DNA of 64,000 nt from Neobacillus ginsengisoli. Lineage in GTDB: Bacteria > Bacillota > Bacilli > Bacillales_B > DSM-18226. The notes below the pieces were generated by a model, which ran no database searches, was not told where the DNA came from, and saw only the letters and a list, made by a program, of their open reading frames with translations. Shown in pieces: positions 45,612 through 54,715 of the stretch. A program made the position numbers and the translations under genes. The DNA lies in assembly GCF_030813055.1 (NCBI RefSeq), contig NZ_JAUSTW010000011.1, forward strand, positions 43,934-107,933, in the 5' to 3' direction. Every line of letters begins with the position of its first letter. Position 1 is the first letter of the stretch.

Positions 45612-46049
45612 ATGAAGATCAATAGAATAGATCATGTGAGTATAAACGTAAATGATCTTTCAGAGGCTAAAGCGTTTTTTCTTGATTTAGGACTTGAAGT
45701 GCAAGCGGAATGGGAATTGGATGGAGAACAGTTGGACAGAATAGTTGGGCTTAATGATGTTAAAACGGCATGTGTAGGATTGGGGATGCCAGATGGTCAG
45801 GCATGGATAGAGTTAGTCAAATTTTATACGCCGTCAGATGAAAAAGATATTCAGCAACCTTTTGCAAATACGCTGGGTATCCGACATATTTGCTTTGCTG
45901 TTGAAGATATTGAAGCTATTGTTGCAAAATTGAAAAAGAAGGGCACGGAAATCTTTAGTGAGATACAGCAATATGAAGAAAGTTATAAGTTATGCTACGT
46001 TCGTGGTCCAGAGGGAATTATTTTAGAGTTGGCGGAGAAAATCAGATAA
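45612..46049 (+). CDS. VOC (glyoxalase/bleomycin resistance) superfamily protein
   Basis: A 145-residue single-module protein pair of beta-alpha-beta-beta-beta units: IDHVSINVNDLSEAKAFFLD, WIELVKFYTP, IRHICFAVEDIEAIVAKLKK and YVRGPEGIILELAEK. Metal-ligand positions (H of IDHVS, E of WIELV, H of IRHIC, E of ILELA) are all present. The substrate is unknown. AGGAGG ribosome site seven bases before the start. Monocistronic by position. Confidence 0.85.
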   Translation: MKINRIDHVSINVNDLSEAKAFFLDLGLEVQAEWELDGEQLDRIVGLNDVKTACVGLGMPDGQAWIELVKFYTPSDEKDIQQPFANTLGIRHICFAVEDIEAIVAKLKKKGTEIFSEIQQYEESYKLCYVRGPEGIILELAEKIR

Positions 46050-46095
46050 ATATTGAATGGGACTTTAAATGATTTAGGTCTCCAACTTTAAAGAT

Positions 46096-46117
46096 TTCTT
46101 CTTAAACTATCGGGTGC
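46096..46117 (+). repeat. Dispersed repeat type A (partial)
   Basis: TTCTTCTTAAACTATCGGGTGC; only the second half of the unit is kept. Confidence 0.6.
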
Positions 46118-46250
46118 TTTTGTTCAATAAGGCATTTTAAATTTTTAGGTGTCAAATAACTCTATAGACCAGAGAAATGGCGTGCCAAAACTAATGTCAG
46201 TTTGCACGCCATTTTCATTGCCATTTATACGATATGCAACTCAAAACGGA

Positions 46251-46843
46251 TTAAACGGGATGTGGATGTGGATTAAACAATTTTCTTCGTGTTCTTGGGT
46301 CAACAATCCCTGACAGGGAAAGCCCGTTATGGTTTTGGAATTTTCGCACTGCATCTGTAGTATGAGAGCCAAACCACCCGTCAGGATATCCAGTATGATA
46401 GCCATAGGAATTCAATAGTTTTTGTACAGCTTTAACATTTTCAATTAATAATTTCCATGTAAGAGATCTTACAATGCCATCACTTTTTATTTCAAATCGG
46501 TCCTGAAAATTTTTTGTTGCATTACTTGTCTTTGAATCAAATATACCATCTATCGTAAAGTTGTTATAATTAAGTGCTAATCCATTTAAATCCATTTGCA
46601 GTAGTTTTACATAATGACCTTTAGAACCTATCCCAATCGTTGGTAACCCGGCATATCTCTACATCCTTTCATGATGTTAAACATGATATCGTCTAACGAA
46701 AGTGTATGGGGATGAAATTTGTCCTGTTCCAACAGTGCAGTTACTAATCTTATTAGAGTATTCTGTACAGCATCTTCAAGGGTAACTTTGCCCAAAGTTA
46801 TCTCTAATGCTAATTGAACGGCTATGAATAATGGGTCTATCAA
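46251..46843 (-). pseudogene. Frameshifted peptidoglycan-binding protein
   Basis: The first part (46843 to ~46640) encodes LEITLGKVTLEDAVQNTLIR and DIMFNIMKGCRDMPG. A frame change occurs near 46645, and the second part continues as PTIGIGSKGHYVKLLQMDLN, GIFDSKTSNATKNFQDRFEI and YPDGWFGSHTTDAVRKFQNH. The C-terminal region is two PG_binding_1 repeats. The two frames align as one ~195-residue protein, so a single indel disrupts it; a sequencing error cannot be excluded. No catalytic domain is seen. Confidence 0.7.
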
Positions 46844-46869
46844 CTTGAAAAGCAGGATACTAATAGATT

Positions 46870-46900
46870 TGTGAACTATTTCACTTAAACTATAGGGTGC
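46870..46900 (+). repeat. Dispersed repeat type A
   Basis: TGTGAACTATTTCACTTAAA followed by CTATAGGGTGC; a related half unit (CTAATGTGGCAG) lies 40 bases on. Confidence 0.7.
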
Positions 46901-47099
46901 TTTACTTCAATTAGGGTAAAGCCTTTTTCTTCTTCAACTAATGTGGCAGTTTAATTTAAGTGTAATTATTCACAATCTGTATTATTAAATGTCCTTTTCC
47001 TCCACACAAAAAGACTCCCACCAGATGAAAAAGGAGAATGAATTCATTATGAAATCATCCCCTCAAATAGTTTGAAAATGCTTATAGTGATATTACTCC

Positions 47100-47492
47100 T
47101 CAATGACTAGCTAAACGTTTTTCAAAATCCGCCTTAAACAACAGAATAGCATCAATATTTACAGCAAAATCGTGGTCACTGATATTAAAATTAGTTATAA
47201 ACTCGTCAGACCTCTCACGAACCATAATTGTCGGACGGATATTGTCTCCAATAGCGTCCTGAGTTACACCACTTCCATAAATATACCAGTTAGTTTCAGT
47301 AGGCTTATTTGCTGCATTTTTAGATAAGTCATTTTTTATTATTTCGCATAAATTATCCATAAAATCTTCATTAAGATTAATGTTTTTTCCATATTCACCA
47401 TCAACAGATATATCAGCATCTCCATACCAAATATTCCTGCTTGTTCGCTTTCCGTCATTTGAAGTGTAAGTTTCATCAAACAAAATCTTCAT
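47100..47492 (-). CDS. Hypothetical protein
   Basis: A 130-residue soluble protein starting KILFDETYTSNDGKRTSRN and ending FAVNIDAILLFKADFEKR. The GGGGTGG ribosome site lies eight bases before the ATG at 47492, and longer in-frame starts are less well placed. No signal peptide, membrane segment or known domain was recognised. It stands alone between repeats. Confidence 0.55.
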   Translation of the reverse strand: MKILFDETYTSNDGKRTSRNIWYGDADISVDGEYGKNINLNEDFMDNLCEIIKNDLSKNAANKPTETNWYIYGSGVTQDAIGDNIRPTIMVRERSDEFITNFNISDHDFAVNIDAILLFKADFEKRLASH

Positions 47493-47640
47493 TTTCATTA
47501 CCACCCCGTTAAAATACAATTTCTTCACACTATTATACACCAATTAGAAATTGTAAAATAGCTTGCTGTTAGTCTCACTAAACTTGTAAGAGTTAGGCAA
47601 GCTAACTTCATAGTAGGGTTCCTCCTAAAGTTGTGAGTTA

Positions 47641-47720
47641 GAGTGGTGTCTATACTCATATTTTACTAAGGAGCCCTATTTTTTTCAAAGTTGAAAAATA
47701 ACGATCTACAGGAATGCTAT
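47641..47720 (-). mobile_element. Insertion-element left-end relic (minus strand)
   Basis: Read on the minus strand: GATAGCATTCCTGTAGATCG, an A/T spacer, TTGAAAAAAATAGGGCTCC, TTAGTAAAATATGAGTATAG. This closely matches 63911-63985 and more loosely 43685-43752. A GGAGG and ATG follow at ~47610, but the frame (KLACLTLTSLVRLTASYF) stops after 28 codons, so any transposase is lost. Confidence 0.5.
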
Positions 47721-47917
47721 CGGGGGCTTTTGTGAAAGAAAACGGTTGCCAATAAACTGGTTGCTTTTCTTATTCAATTAAATTGGTAGGTTTGTTGAAG
47801 AATCTTTTTAGGATTGTTTAGAGAGTGACTAAATATGGTGATTTTTTTAATTTGTCCTAGCACTCAAATAAAATCCGAGTAAATTGTTAGTACAAGCTAT
47901 AAAATGAGGTGATTACA

Positions 47918-48343
47918 ATGCTCGATAAGCGAAATGAACCTGATTGGGCGGATATGAGAAACAATCGAACTAATCGTTGTGATTGTGACTGTAATGGAGT
48001 TGGTCAACCGAATGAAGGTTGTTGCCGTGGTTCTAACCTAAGACCTCCAGGTATCAGAAGAACAAGCACTCGTGGAGTTTACTTTGCAGATGCTGATTTA
48101 AGATGTAGTGGAGTATTTTGTGAGGGGTTTGACCAAGATACTATATATGAATGGAGTTTAATTTCCATTTCGGGAAATCCAAGAATCGTCGGAGATTCTC
48201 GTAAAGTAGGCAATGACAGGGTGGAAGTCGCTGGGTCTGGGGAATTTGAATTAGATGTGAGAGTTACATTTAGGTGTAGAGCTGAAAATGAAACAGATAC
48301 AGTTGACTGTGTCCGAACAGCTATCAGAGAATTTAAACAGTGA
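47918..48343 (+). CDS. Cysteine-rich hypothetical protein
   Basis: A 141-residue protein (ATG 47918, GAGGTGAT upstream) with nine cysteines. The N-terminal block RCDCDCNGVGQ..EGCCRG is followed by a beta-rich region (IYEWSLISISGNPRIVGDSR, FELDVRVTFRCRAENETD) that looks like a small beta-sandwich. There is no signal peptide. The CDCDC-CC cluster suggests metal binding or disulfides as in spore coat proteins; that is inference. I do not recognise the family. Confidence 0.55.
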   Translation: MLDKRNEPDWADMRNNRTNRCDCDCNGVGQPNEGCCRGSNLRPPGIRRTSTRGVYFADADLRCSGVFCEGFDQDTIYEWSLISISGNPRIVGDSRKVGNDRVEVAGSGEFELDVRVTFRCRAENETDTVDCVRTAIREFKQ

Positions 48344-48387
48344 ACAAATAAAGAAACATCGCAGTATATTTTAAAAGTGGCTGTTCA

Positions 48388-48492
48388 GTCTCTCTTTATT
48401 CAACTAAATGGGTGCTTTAACTTCACAACAAAGGGGCTGTTTTCGGCAGTCCTTTTTCATTCCCGTTGTTTAACTAACGTGGCAGTTTAATT
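48388..48492 (+). repeat. Cluster of dispersed repeats type B
   Basis: Three consecutive variants: TTCAACTAAATGGGTGC, TCACAACAAAGGGGCTG and TTTAACTAACGTGGCAG, with CAGTCCTTTTTCATT between the last two. The same order of units recurs at 62041-62106. Confidence 0.6.
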
Positions 48493-48600
48493 AAATAAAC
48501 CTAAGTACAAATTAATACTTTTGATGGATAAAAGTTAACCGAAGAATATGATTTGAAATGGGGAAAATACTAAGACAAAAAATAAAAGAAGGTAGTTACA

Positions 48601-49330
48601 ATGCAAACAATTGATTTGCAAACAATTAAACCACATAATTTAAGTTCTAATAAAACAAACAAAACCGAAAGTCTAACTTCGGGCTACCTATATGGGCAAC
48701 AGCATGTCAAAATGTATTTTACTCTATTACCTTCAATACGTTGAGGACCAAAATATTAAAATTTTTTTAGAGAACGCATTAAGATTAAGCATGGAGCTTT
48801 TGAAAACAACAGAAGAGATATTCAAGAAAGAAAATTTCCCAATTCCGAAAGGTTTTTCAGAAGAAGATCTTAGCGCTGGTACTACTCGTTTATTTGAAGA
48901 TGAATACTTTGTTCATTATTTTAAATATGCTTCGAAAGCTGGTATGTGTAATTATAATTTTGCTGTACCACTTGTTTTTAGAAATGATGTAGAAGAGTCT
49001 TTTTCTTACTGTTTGGAATCTAACAGTGGCTTGGATGAAACAAATCAAAGAAATATTATTGAATAGAGGACTCATCATAAAACCACCTATTATTCCAGTA
49101 CCAGATAAAGTGGAACTTGTTCATCAAGATTTTTTAAATGGTTACTTTTTACATGTGCGACCTTTATATGCATTAGATATTGCCATCTTTACGATAGTAT
49201 TGAAAATAATGTAGCGAGCAAAGCGTTAAGCAAGGCAATTCATTAGAAAAAGGTTAGACAAATCGATGTGGGATGCCTATAAATATGCAGCTGGTATTAT
49301 GTGAATAATGACATGACTTTGTACCACGTT
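48601..49330 (+). pseudogene. Frameshifted DUF3231 protein gene
   Basis: The ATG at 48601 behind GAAGGTAG opens a frame reading KTNKTESLTSGYLYG, which shifts at ~48690 to GNSMSKCILLYYLQYVED..., the DUF3231 helical bundle (EIFKKENFPIPKGFSEEDLS). Another shift at ~49060 leads to LLNRGLIIKPPIIPVPDKVE and a third to ENNVASKALSKAIH. A complete member is about 330 residues; here the second repeat degenerates. Dead gene. DUF3231 proteins are widespread in spore-formers, role unknown. Confidence 0.7.
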
Positions 49331-49692
49331 ATGCCAAACAAATGAATTCTGCAATTGGGTAGTTAGAGCAAATTGTCACTTTACATGGAGCCTCTACGGG
49401 CTTGAACCCTAAAGCCAGCATGAATGAGACGGGCAAGCCATTAAGCTGTTAAAACCTGCCTCTTTACTTAACGTGTACGACTAGTCCTATATGATAGCTC
49501 ACTATTTGGTTGAGATGGCTCTAGAATCTGTCTTGACTGGCTCAAAAATATGGCAGTCGTGTTACTTTTTAATGGCCATAAGGAACCAAAATAACGTTAT
49601 TCTACTGTGGGTCAGAATAGTTGAACAGGGGATAATAAAATAGCTTAGCTTGAGGTATGTTAAGAAAAACATTATGAAGGAAGTTGGTTTAA
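49331..49692. other. Gap without a recognisable gene
   Basis: No frame with a ribosome site or known motif was seen. It is probably the tail of the decaying DUF3231 region. Confidence 0.4.
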
Positions 49693-50169
49693 ATGAATAA
49701 AAAGAAAGCATTCTCGTTAGCTATGGTAATAATTCCCTGGTTTTCTGTTTTATTCATGGATAAAAAATCATTAATTAGATATTTACCTGTAGCAAGTTTT
49801 ATTAATTTATTTTTAAGTGTTTTTAGTGTCATGGCAAATAAAAGAAAATGGTGGGTAAATAAAAATCCATTTTCCCCTGGTAATGTTGATTTCTCATATA
49901 TATTAGGACCATATTTTGTTGCAACGCTATGGATATTTAAATTAACTTATGGTAATTTTACAAAATACTTAATTACCAATGCCATTTTGAATATCCTTAA
50001 TGCTTTTCCACTTGGTTCTATGTGGGAAAATTTTGGTATATTTAAATTTAAAAAAGTAACTCATACCTCTTGGTATTTTATTTGTGTATTTTTGGCAATT
50101 ATTATTTATGGCTATCAGTACATTGTGGAAAAGATAATTATAAATAAAAATAAGATTGAATCTGTGTAA
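49693..50169 (+). CDS. Small polytopic membrane protein, unknown function
   Basis: A 158-residue protein with about five hydrophobic helices (FSLAMVIIPWFSVLF, YLPVASFINLFLSVFSV, YILGPYFVATLWIF, a helix at ~100, WYFICVFLAIIIYGYQYIV). The WWVNKNPFSPGN loop is distinctive. GAAGGAAG ribosome site. Similar small proteins are common in Bacillus without assigned role. A+T rich and monocistronic. Confidence 0.6.
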   Translation: MNKKKAFSLAMVIIPWFSVLFMDKKSLIRYLPVASFINLFLSVFSVMANKRKWWVNKNPFSPGNVDFSYILGPYFVATLWIFKLTYGNFTKYLITNAILNILNAFPLGSMWENFGIFKFKKVTHTSWYFICVFLAIIIYGYQYIVEKIIINKNKIESV

Positions 50170-50356
50170 CATTAGATTTTTATTAGTTTATTTAAATGTC
50201 TTGTGCTTTAAGATGAGGTCGCTGTTGCGACTCTTTTTGTTTGTTTCCATTATATTTAATTGTTAATGCAATTAATCACATTTTATTTCCCTTGGGGCGG
50301 GTTAGATTTTATATTTGACAAATAAAATAAACCAACATATTATCCTTATTGTGAGA

Positions 50357-50372
50357 ATCTTGATTTCGAAAT
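50357..50372 (+). promoter_or_regulatory. Possible MhqR-type box before the FMN reductase gene
   Basis: ATCTTGATTTCGAAAT resembles the box found at 51606 (TATCTCGAATCCGAGATA) with changes in the right arm. Confidence 0.4.
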
Positions 50373-50396
50373 AAAATTAAGAGAGGAAAATGTTAA

Positions 50397-50951
50397 ATGA
50401 CAAAAGTTGGTATTTTACTAGGAAGTCTACGAAAAGAATCTTTTTCAAAAAAACTTGCAGCTAATGTAGCATCCTTATTCCCTGAAGGATATGAAGCAGA
50501 ATTTGTAGAAATCGGAAATTTACTTTTATATAATCAGGATTTTGATGATGAAAACAATGTTCCATCAGAGTACACTACATTTCGCAACAAGATGAAGGAA
50601 ATTGACGCAGTTTTATTTGTAACTCCTGAATATAACCGTTCTATCCCAGCTATATTAAAGAATGCATTGGATGTGGGTTCTCGTCCTTATGGTGCAAGCG
50701 TATGGAATGGCAAGCCAGCTGCAATTATCAGCCAATCCCCTGGTAATTTAGGTGGTTTTGGTGTTAATCACCACTTACGTCAACCGCTTGTATTTTTGAA
50801 TATGCCAATACTTCAACAACCAGAAGCGTACATTGGAAATGTTGCCAATTTATTGGATGGAAACGACAAAATTAAAGACGAAGGAACCGTTAAATTTTTA
50901 CAATCCTTCGTTGATGCCTTTGTTGATATGATTAAGAAATATCAAGCATAA
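50397..50951 (+). CDS. NADPH-dependent FMN reductase (azo/quinone reductase type)
   Basis: A 184-residue flavodoxin-fold enzyme: the phosphate loop GSLRKESFSKKLAANVASLFP, TPEYNRSIPAILKNALDVGS and QSPGNLGGFG are typical of the NAD(P)H-dependent FMN reductase family (chromate, azo and quinone reductases). It should detoxify quinones or azo compounds by two-electron reduction. It lies 200 bases upstream of a MarR gene with its own box-like site and belongs functionally to the cluster to 58.7 kb. Ribosome site AGAGAGG. Confidence 0.9.
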   Translation: MTKVGILLGSLRKESFSKKLAANVASLFPEGYEAEFVEIGNLLLYNQDFDDENNVPSEYTTFRNKMKEIDAVLFVTPEYNRSIPAILKNALDVGSRPYGASVWNGKPAAIISQSPGNLGGFGVNHHLRQPLVFLNMPILQQPEAYIGNVANLLDGNDKIKDEGTVKFLQSFVDAFVDMIKKYQA

Positions 50952-51079
50952 AAAATTTTGTTCTTTTTTACAAGGCATCGGTGTTCACCTCAAATCCGAT
51001 ACCTTTCAGTTTGAAATCGGGAGCTTTAACATCCAGGCTTATTGAAGGATGCAGTTTAGTAAAAAATGAAATTAGGTTA

Positions 51080-51127
51080 TTGACAAATAAATTTATAAGT
51101 ATTATTATTATCTCAGATTCAAGATAA
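51080..51127 (+). promoter_or_regulatory. Promoter and autoregulatory operator of the MarR gene
   Basis: TTGACA (51080-51085) and TATTAT (51103-51108) are spaced by 17 bases. Immediately downstream, TTATCTCAGATTCAAGATAA (51108-51127) is an imperfect palindrome matching the MhqR-type box, overlapping the expected transcript start. Repressor binding here would block transcription of its own gene. Confidence 0.7.
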
Positions 51128-51160
51128 TTTAATTCAAGATTTTTTAAGGGGGTGAAACCA

Positions 51161-51583
51161 ATGGAGAGGAAATGCAATAATCTGCTCTTTCTGATATTAA
51201 TGCAAACATCTAAAGCCATTCACGATCGAATAAAAGATGAAATGGCAAAAAATAAGTTAGGTATTACGGAATTTTCTGTTTTAGAAGTACTTTACCAAAA
51301 GGGGAAACAAACAATTCAACAAATTGGAAATTGCATTTTGATCTCAAGTGGTTCGATGACCTATGTTATAGATAAGCTAGAACAAAGAGGTTTATTAAGC
51401 CGTAATGCCTGTCCAGATGACCGCCGAGTGATACACGTGATATTAACTGATGATGGAAATCGATTGATGAACGAAATCATGCCGAAATATAATGAGATCA
51501 TTACTAATATGTTTGACTCATTAGGCTCTGATGAGGCGGATACATTGGTGGAGCTTTTGAAAAAAGTAAGAAATAAGGTTTAA
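51161..51583 (+). CDS. MarR-family repressor, MhqR-like
   Basis: A 140-residue winged-helix protein starting at the ATG at 51161 (AAGGGGG eight bases upstream). Landmarks: GITEFSVLEVLYQKGKQTIQ, LISSGSMTYVIDKLEQRGL (recognition helix) and the wing CPDDRRVIHVILTDDGNRL. B. subtilis MhqR represses genes for DoxX-like, ring-cleavage, esterase and reductase proteins, the same gene set that surrounds this one. Box sequences at 51108 and 51606 support that assignment. Confidence 0.88.
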   Translation: MERKCNNLLFLILMQTSKAIHDRIKDEMAKNKLGITEFSVLEVLYQKGKQTIQQIGNCILISSGSMTYVIDKLEQRGLLSRNACPDDRRVIHVILTDDGNRLMNEIMPKYNEIITNMFDSLGSDEADTLVELLKKVRNKV

Positions 51584-51605
51584 GGTTGCATTTTTTTTGA
51601 AATAA

Positions 51606-51623
51606 TATCTCGAATCCGAGATA
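51606..51623 (+). promoter_or_regulatory. MhqR-type operator upstream of doxX
   Basis: TATCTCGAATCCGAGATA is palindromic (TATCTCG/CGAGATA around AATC) and very close to the published B. subtilis MhqR box (tATCTcgaAtTCgAGATa). It lies 26 bases upstream of the DoxX start codon. Confidence 0.75.
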
Positions 51624-51648
51624 AAATACAATTTAGGAGGATTTTAAG

Positions 51649-52047
51649 ATGATAAATATTGGTTTATTAATAATTCGTTTGGTAATTGGAGTATTGTTTA
51701 TCGGTCATGGTGCTCAAAAATTGTTTGGTTGGTTCGGTGGCTACGGATTAAAAGGAACTGGTGGATGGTTTGATTCCATTGGGATGAAACCAGGAGTAAC
51801 AATGGCTCTTTTCGCAGGATTAGCTGAACTTATTGGCGGAATATTGTTTGCTTTAGGACTTTTAACCCCACTTGCAGGAATTTTGATTGCGGGGACTATG
51901 GTAATGGCGATTGTAAAGGTTCATGCTCCAAACGGATTATGGGCAACATCAAATGGATACGAATATAACTTAACGTTGCTTGCAGTTGCTATTGGAATAG
52001 CTTTAATCGGTCCTGGTCAATATGCTTTAGATTCATTTTTATTCTAA
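51649..52047 (+). CDS. DoxX-family membrane protein (MhqP-like)
   Basis: A 132-residue four-helix protein with the family start LLIIRLVIGVLFIGHGAQKL and FGGYGLKGTGGWFDSIGM. In B. subtilis the equivalent MhqP is co-regulated with quinone-detoxifying enzymes; its role may be in membrane redox or electrophile handling. TAGGAGG ribosome site. An MhqR-type operator sits directly in front. Confidence 0.88.
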   Translation: MINIGLLIIRLVIGVLFIGHGAQKLFGWFGGYGLKGTGGWFDSIGMKPGVTMALFAGLAELIGGILFALGLLTPLAGILIAGTMVMAIVKVHAPNGLWATSNGYEYNLTLLAVAIGIALIGPGQYALDSFLF

Positions 52048-52175
52048 AATATCTCAAATTAAGAACTCTTAAATTAAAAGTAATGTCGTTGGATTTTAAT
52101 TAATGGACTAGGAACAAAATAAGGTATCGAGTTCCTTTATATAACTGGATTTTAAATTAAAAAGGAGTGTTAAAA

Positions 52176-53114
52176 ATGTGTAAGAAAATAATGGGTATTC
52201 ACCATATCACTGCAATTGTCGGGCATCCACAAGAAAATGTAGATTTCTACGCAGGAGTATTGGGGTTACGTTTAGTTAAGCAAACTATCAATTTTGATGA
52301 TCCAGGTACTTACCATCTTTATTTCGGTAATGAAGGTGGAAAACCAGGAACCATCATTACCTTCTTTCCATGGGCAGGTGCTCGGCAAGGAATCATTGGA
52401 GACGGTCAAGTAGGAGTGACTTCTTATGTTGTTCCAAAAGGGGCTATGGAATTCTGGGAAAAAAGACTAGAAAAGTTCAATGTTCCTTTTACTAAAATGG
52501 AACGCTTTGGAGAGCAATATTTGGAGTTTGATGACCCTCATGGGCTTCACCTTGAAATTGTGGAAAGAGAAGAAGGCGAAGTAAACACATGGACTTTCGG
52601 AGAGGTAACGCCTGATGTTGCTATCAAAGGTTTTGGCGGAGCAACTCTATTATCGGCCCAGCCTAATAAGACAGCTGAGTTGTTAGAAAAAGTAATGGGT
52701 CTTGAATTAATCGGCAAGGAAGGAGATTTCGCTCGTTATCGTTCCACTGCTGATATTGGAAATATTATCGATGTTAAATTAACTTCTATTGGACGTGGAC
52801 AAATGGGTGTAGGCACTGTTCACCATATTGCATGGCGTGCTAAAGATGATGAAGATCAACTAGATTGGAAGCGGTTTGTAGAACGCAATGGATATGGTGC
52901 CACTCCTGTTAAGGATAGAAACTACTTTAATGCTATTTACTTTAGAGAGCATGGAGAAATCCTATTTGAAATTGCCACTGATCCTCCAGGATTTGCTCAT
53001 GATGAATCCGTAGCGACAATGGGTGAAAAATTGATGTTGCCTTCACAGTATGAACCTCATAGAGAGAAGATTGAACAAGTTTTGCTACCGTTTGAGGTAA
53101 GAGAATTAGATTGA
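52176..53114 (+). CDS. Ring-cleaving dioxygenase-like VOC protein (MhqA/MhqO type)
   Basis: A 312-residue protein with two VOC modules: GIHHITAIVGHPQENVDFYA, FFPWAGARQGIIGDGQVGVT, then VGTVHHIAWRAKDDEDQ and a GEILFEIATDPPGF ending. Histidines in IHHIT and VHHIAW and the glutamate in LFEIA are the expected metal ligands of type-I extradiol-like enzymes. B. subtilis MhqO/MhqE/MhqA have the same layout and protect against catechol and methylhydroquinone. ATG at 52176, AAAGGAG upstream. Confidence 0.88.
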   Translation: MCKKIMGIHHITAIVGHPQENVDFYAGVLGLRLVKQTINFDDPGTYHLYFGNEGGKPGTIITFFPWAGARQGIIGDGQVGVTSYVVPKGAMEFWEKRLEKFNVPFTKMERFGEQYLEFDDPHGLHLEIVEREEGEVNTWTFGEVTPDVAIKGFGGATLLSAQPNKTAELLEKVMGLELIGKEGDFARYRSTADIGNIIDVKLTSIGRGQMGVGTVHHIAWRAKDDEDQLDWKRFVERNGYGATPVKDRNYFNAIYFREHGEILFEIATDPPGFAHDESVATMGEKLMLPSQYEPHREKIEQVLLPFEVRELD

Positions 53115-53127
53115 CAAGAAGAAAGGA

Positions 53128-53745
53128 ATGGTTTCTTTGCTTTCAATCGATCCAGCATCATTGTCTGAAAGAGAAAATTATAAATTTTTAATAGGGAGTA
53201 TAATCCCAAGACCAATTGCTTTCGTCACATCGATTTCAAAAGATGGTATTTTGAACGGTGCTCCATTTAGCTATTTTAATATCGTGTCATCCAATCCCCC
53301 GCTGATTTCATTATCTATTCAACGCTCAGCGGGGAGACAAAAGGATACAGCAAGAAACATCATCGAGTCAAAAGAATTTGTTGTTCATATCGTGGATGAA
53401 CAAAATGTTGAAAAAATAAATAAAACAGCTGCAAACCTTCCTCCTGACGAGAGTGAGATTGACTTAGCAAACTTAACTCCAGTAAAAAGTGTGAAGATTT
53501 CAGTTCCAGGAGTTAAGGAAGCAAAAATCAGAATGGAATGTACGTTGGAGCACTCTTTAGAACTAGGAGGCTCGGATACGCCAGGGTGTGAACTGATTAT
53601 AGGAAAAATCGTTCAATTTCATATTGAAAACGATATTTATGAAAATGGAAGAATTGATCCACGGGGCTTAGCTGCTGTTAGTCGATTGGCTGGAAATTAT
53701 TACGCCAAAATTGGTGAGATTTTCGAAATTGAAAGATCCAAGTAG
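53128..53745 (+). CDS. Flavin reductase-like FMN-binding protein
   Basis: A 205-residue split-barrel flavoprotein: LIGSIIPRPIAFVTSISKDG, NGAPFSYFNIVSSNPPLISL and KDTARNIIESKEFVVHIVDE are the classical flavin reductase (DIM6/NTAB) pattern. It may supply reduced flavin or reduce aromatic electrophiles directly. It begins 13 bases after the preceding VOC gene. The ribosome site is very close to the ATG, so the TTG three codons later is an alternative start. Confidence 0.85.
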   Translation: MVSLLSIDPASLSERENYKFLIGSIIPRPIAFVTSISKDGILNGAPFSYFNIVSSNPPLISLSIQRSAGRQKDTARNIIESKEFVVHIVDEQNVEKINKTAANLPPDESEIDLANLTPVKSVKISVPGVKEAKIRMECTLEHSLELGGSDTPGCELIIGKIVQFHIENDIYENGRIDPRGLAAVSRLAGNYYAKIGEIFEIERSK

Positions 53746-53770
53746 CCATTGAAGAAGTGGAGGCAGAAAC

Positions 53771-54715
53771 ATGCAAAAAACAGCAGGTATTCATCATATC
53801 TCAGCCATGGTAAATGATGCACAATTAAATATTGACTTTTATGCAGGTGTTCTGGGATTAAGGCTTATAAAAAAGACAATCAATTTTGATAGGCCAGAAG
53901 TGTATCATCTTTATTTTGGGAATGAAATTGGTCAACCAGGAACTGTGATTACGTTTTTCCCATGGGCTAAACAGCTAAAAGGTAGAATTGGAACTGGTCA
54001 GGTTGGAGTAACCAATTATGTTATACCAAAGGATTCGGTTCCTTTTTGGGAGAATCGATTACGAAAATTTGGAGTGGAGTTTACTTCATCCGCTCGCTTT
54101 GGTGAAAAATATATTAAATTTAACGACCCTGACGGACTACAACTTGAACTGATAGAACGAGATGAGGGACCAATGAATACTTGGGACTTCGGGGGAGTTC
54201 GAGCAGAAAATGCCATTAAAGGTTTTGGCGGTGCTGTTCTGTTTTCTGCACAGCCTCATAAGACAACGGATGTTCTAGAAAACGTTTTGGGGTTAGATTG
54301 CATTGGCCAAGAAAGTGAATTTTTAAGATTTAAATCTGAAGGAAATGTTGGAAACACCATTGATATTCACTTAAATCCTTCAGTCCGAGGACTAATGGGA
54401 GCAGGAACGGTTCACCATATAGCATGGAGAGCTAAGGATGAGGAAGACCATCAAAGGTGGAGATCACTTCTTCTAGAGAAGGGACTTTATCCGACAGAAA
54501 TTCTTGACCGAAACTACTTCAAAGCACTTTATTTTCATGAAGAAGGCGGTATTCTCTTTGAAATAGCCACCGACCCACCAGGTTTTTCAGTGGATGAACC
54601 TGCCGATGGACTTGGAACTAAACTTATGCTGCCGTCTTGGTTAGAGTCAAAACGAGAAGAATTAGAATTAACCTTGCCTCCTGTGGAGGTTCGTGTTCTG
54701 GAGGGAGATAAATAA
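53771..54715 (+). CDS. Ring-cleaving dioxygenase-like VOC protein (MhqE type)
   Basis: A 314-residue paralogue of the protein at 52176 with the same two-module layout: GIHHISAMVNDAQLNIDFYA, FFPWAKQLKGRIGTGQVGVT, AGTVHHIAWRAKDEED and GILFEIATDPPGFSVDEPAD. Metal ligands are conserved. It overlaps the following esterase gene by one base, just as mhqE and mhqD are paired in B. subtilis. AGTGGAGG ribosome site. Confidence 0.88.
   Translation: MQKTAGIHHISAMVNDAQLNIDFYAGVLGLRLIKKTINFDRPEVYHLYFGNEIGQPGTVITFFPWAKQLKGRIGTGQVGVTNYVIPKDSVPFWENRLRKFGVEFTSSARFGEKYIKFNDPDGLQLELIERDEGPMNTWDFGGVRAENAIKGFGGAVLFSAQPHKTTDVLENVLGLDCIGQESEFLRFKSEGNVGNTIDIHLNPSVRGLMGAGTVHHIAWRAKDEEDHQRWRSLLLEKGLYPTEILDRNYFKALYFHEEGGILFEIATDPPGFSVDEPADGLGTKLMLPSWLESKREELELTLPPVEVRVLEGDK

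Noticed and set aside
48388..48492. Repeat cluster as CRISPR array
   Set aside because: Units are unequal, spacing is irregular and no cas genes are present.
38400..50000. Accessory zone as prophage, ICE or defence island
   Set aside because: No integrase, capsid, portal, relaxase or nuclease-helicase set is present. Only small orphan genes, IS elements and a broken intron are seen.
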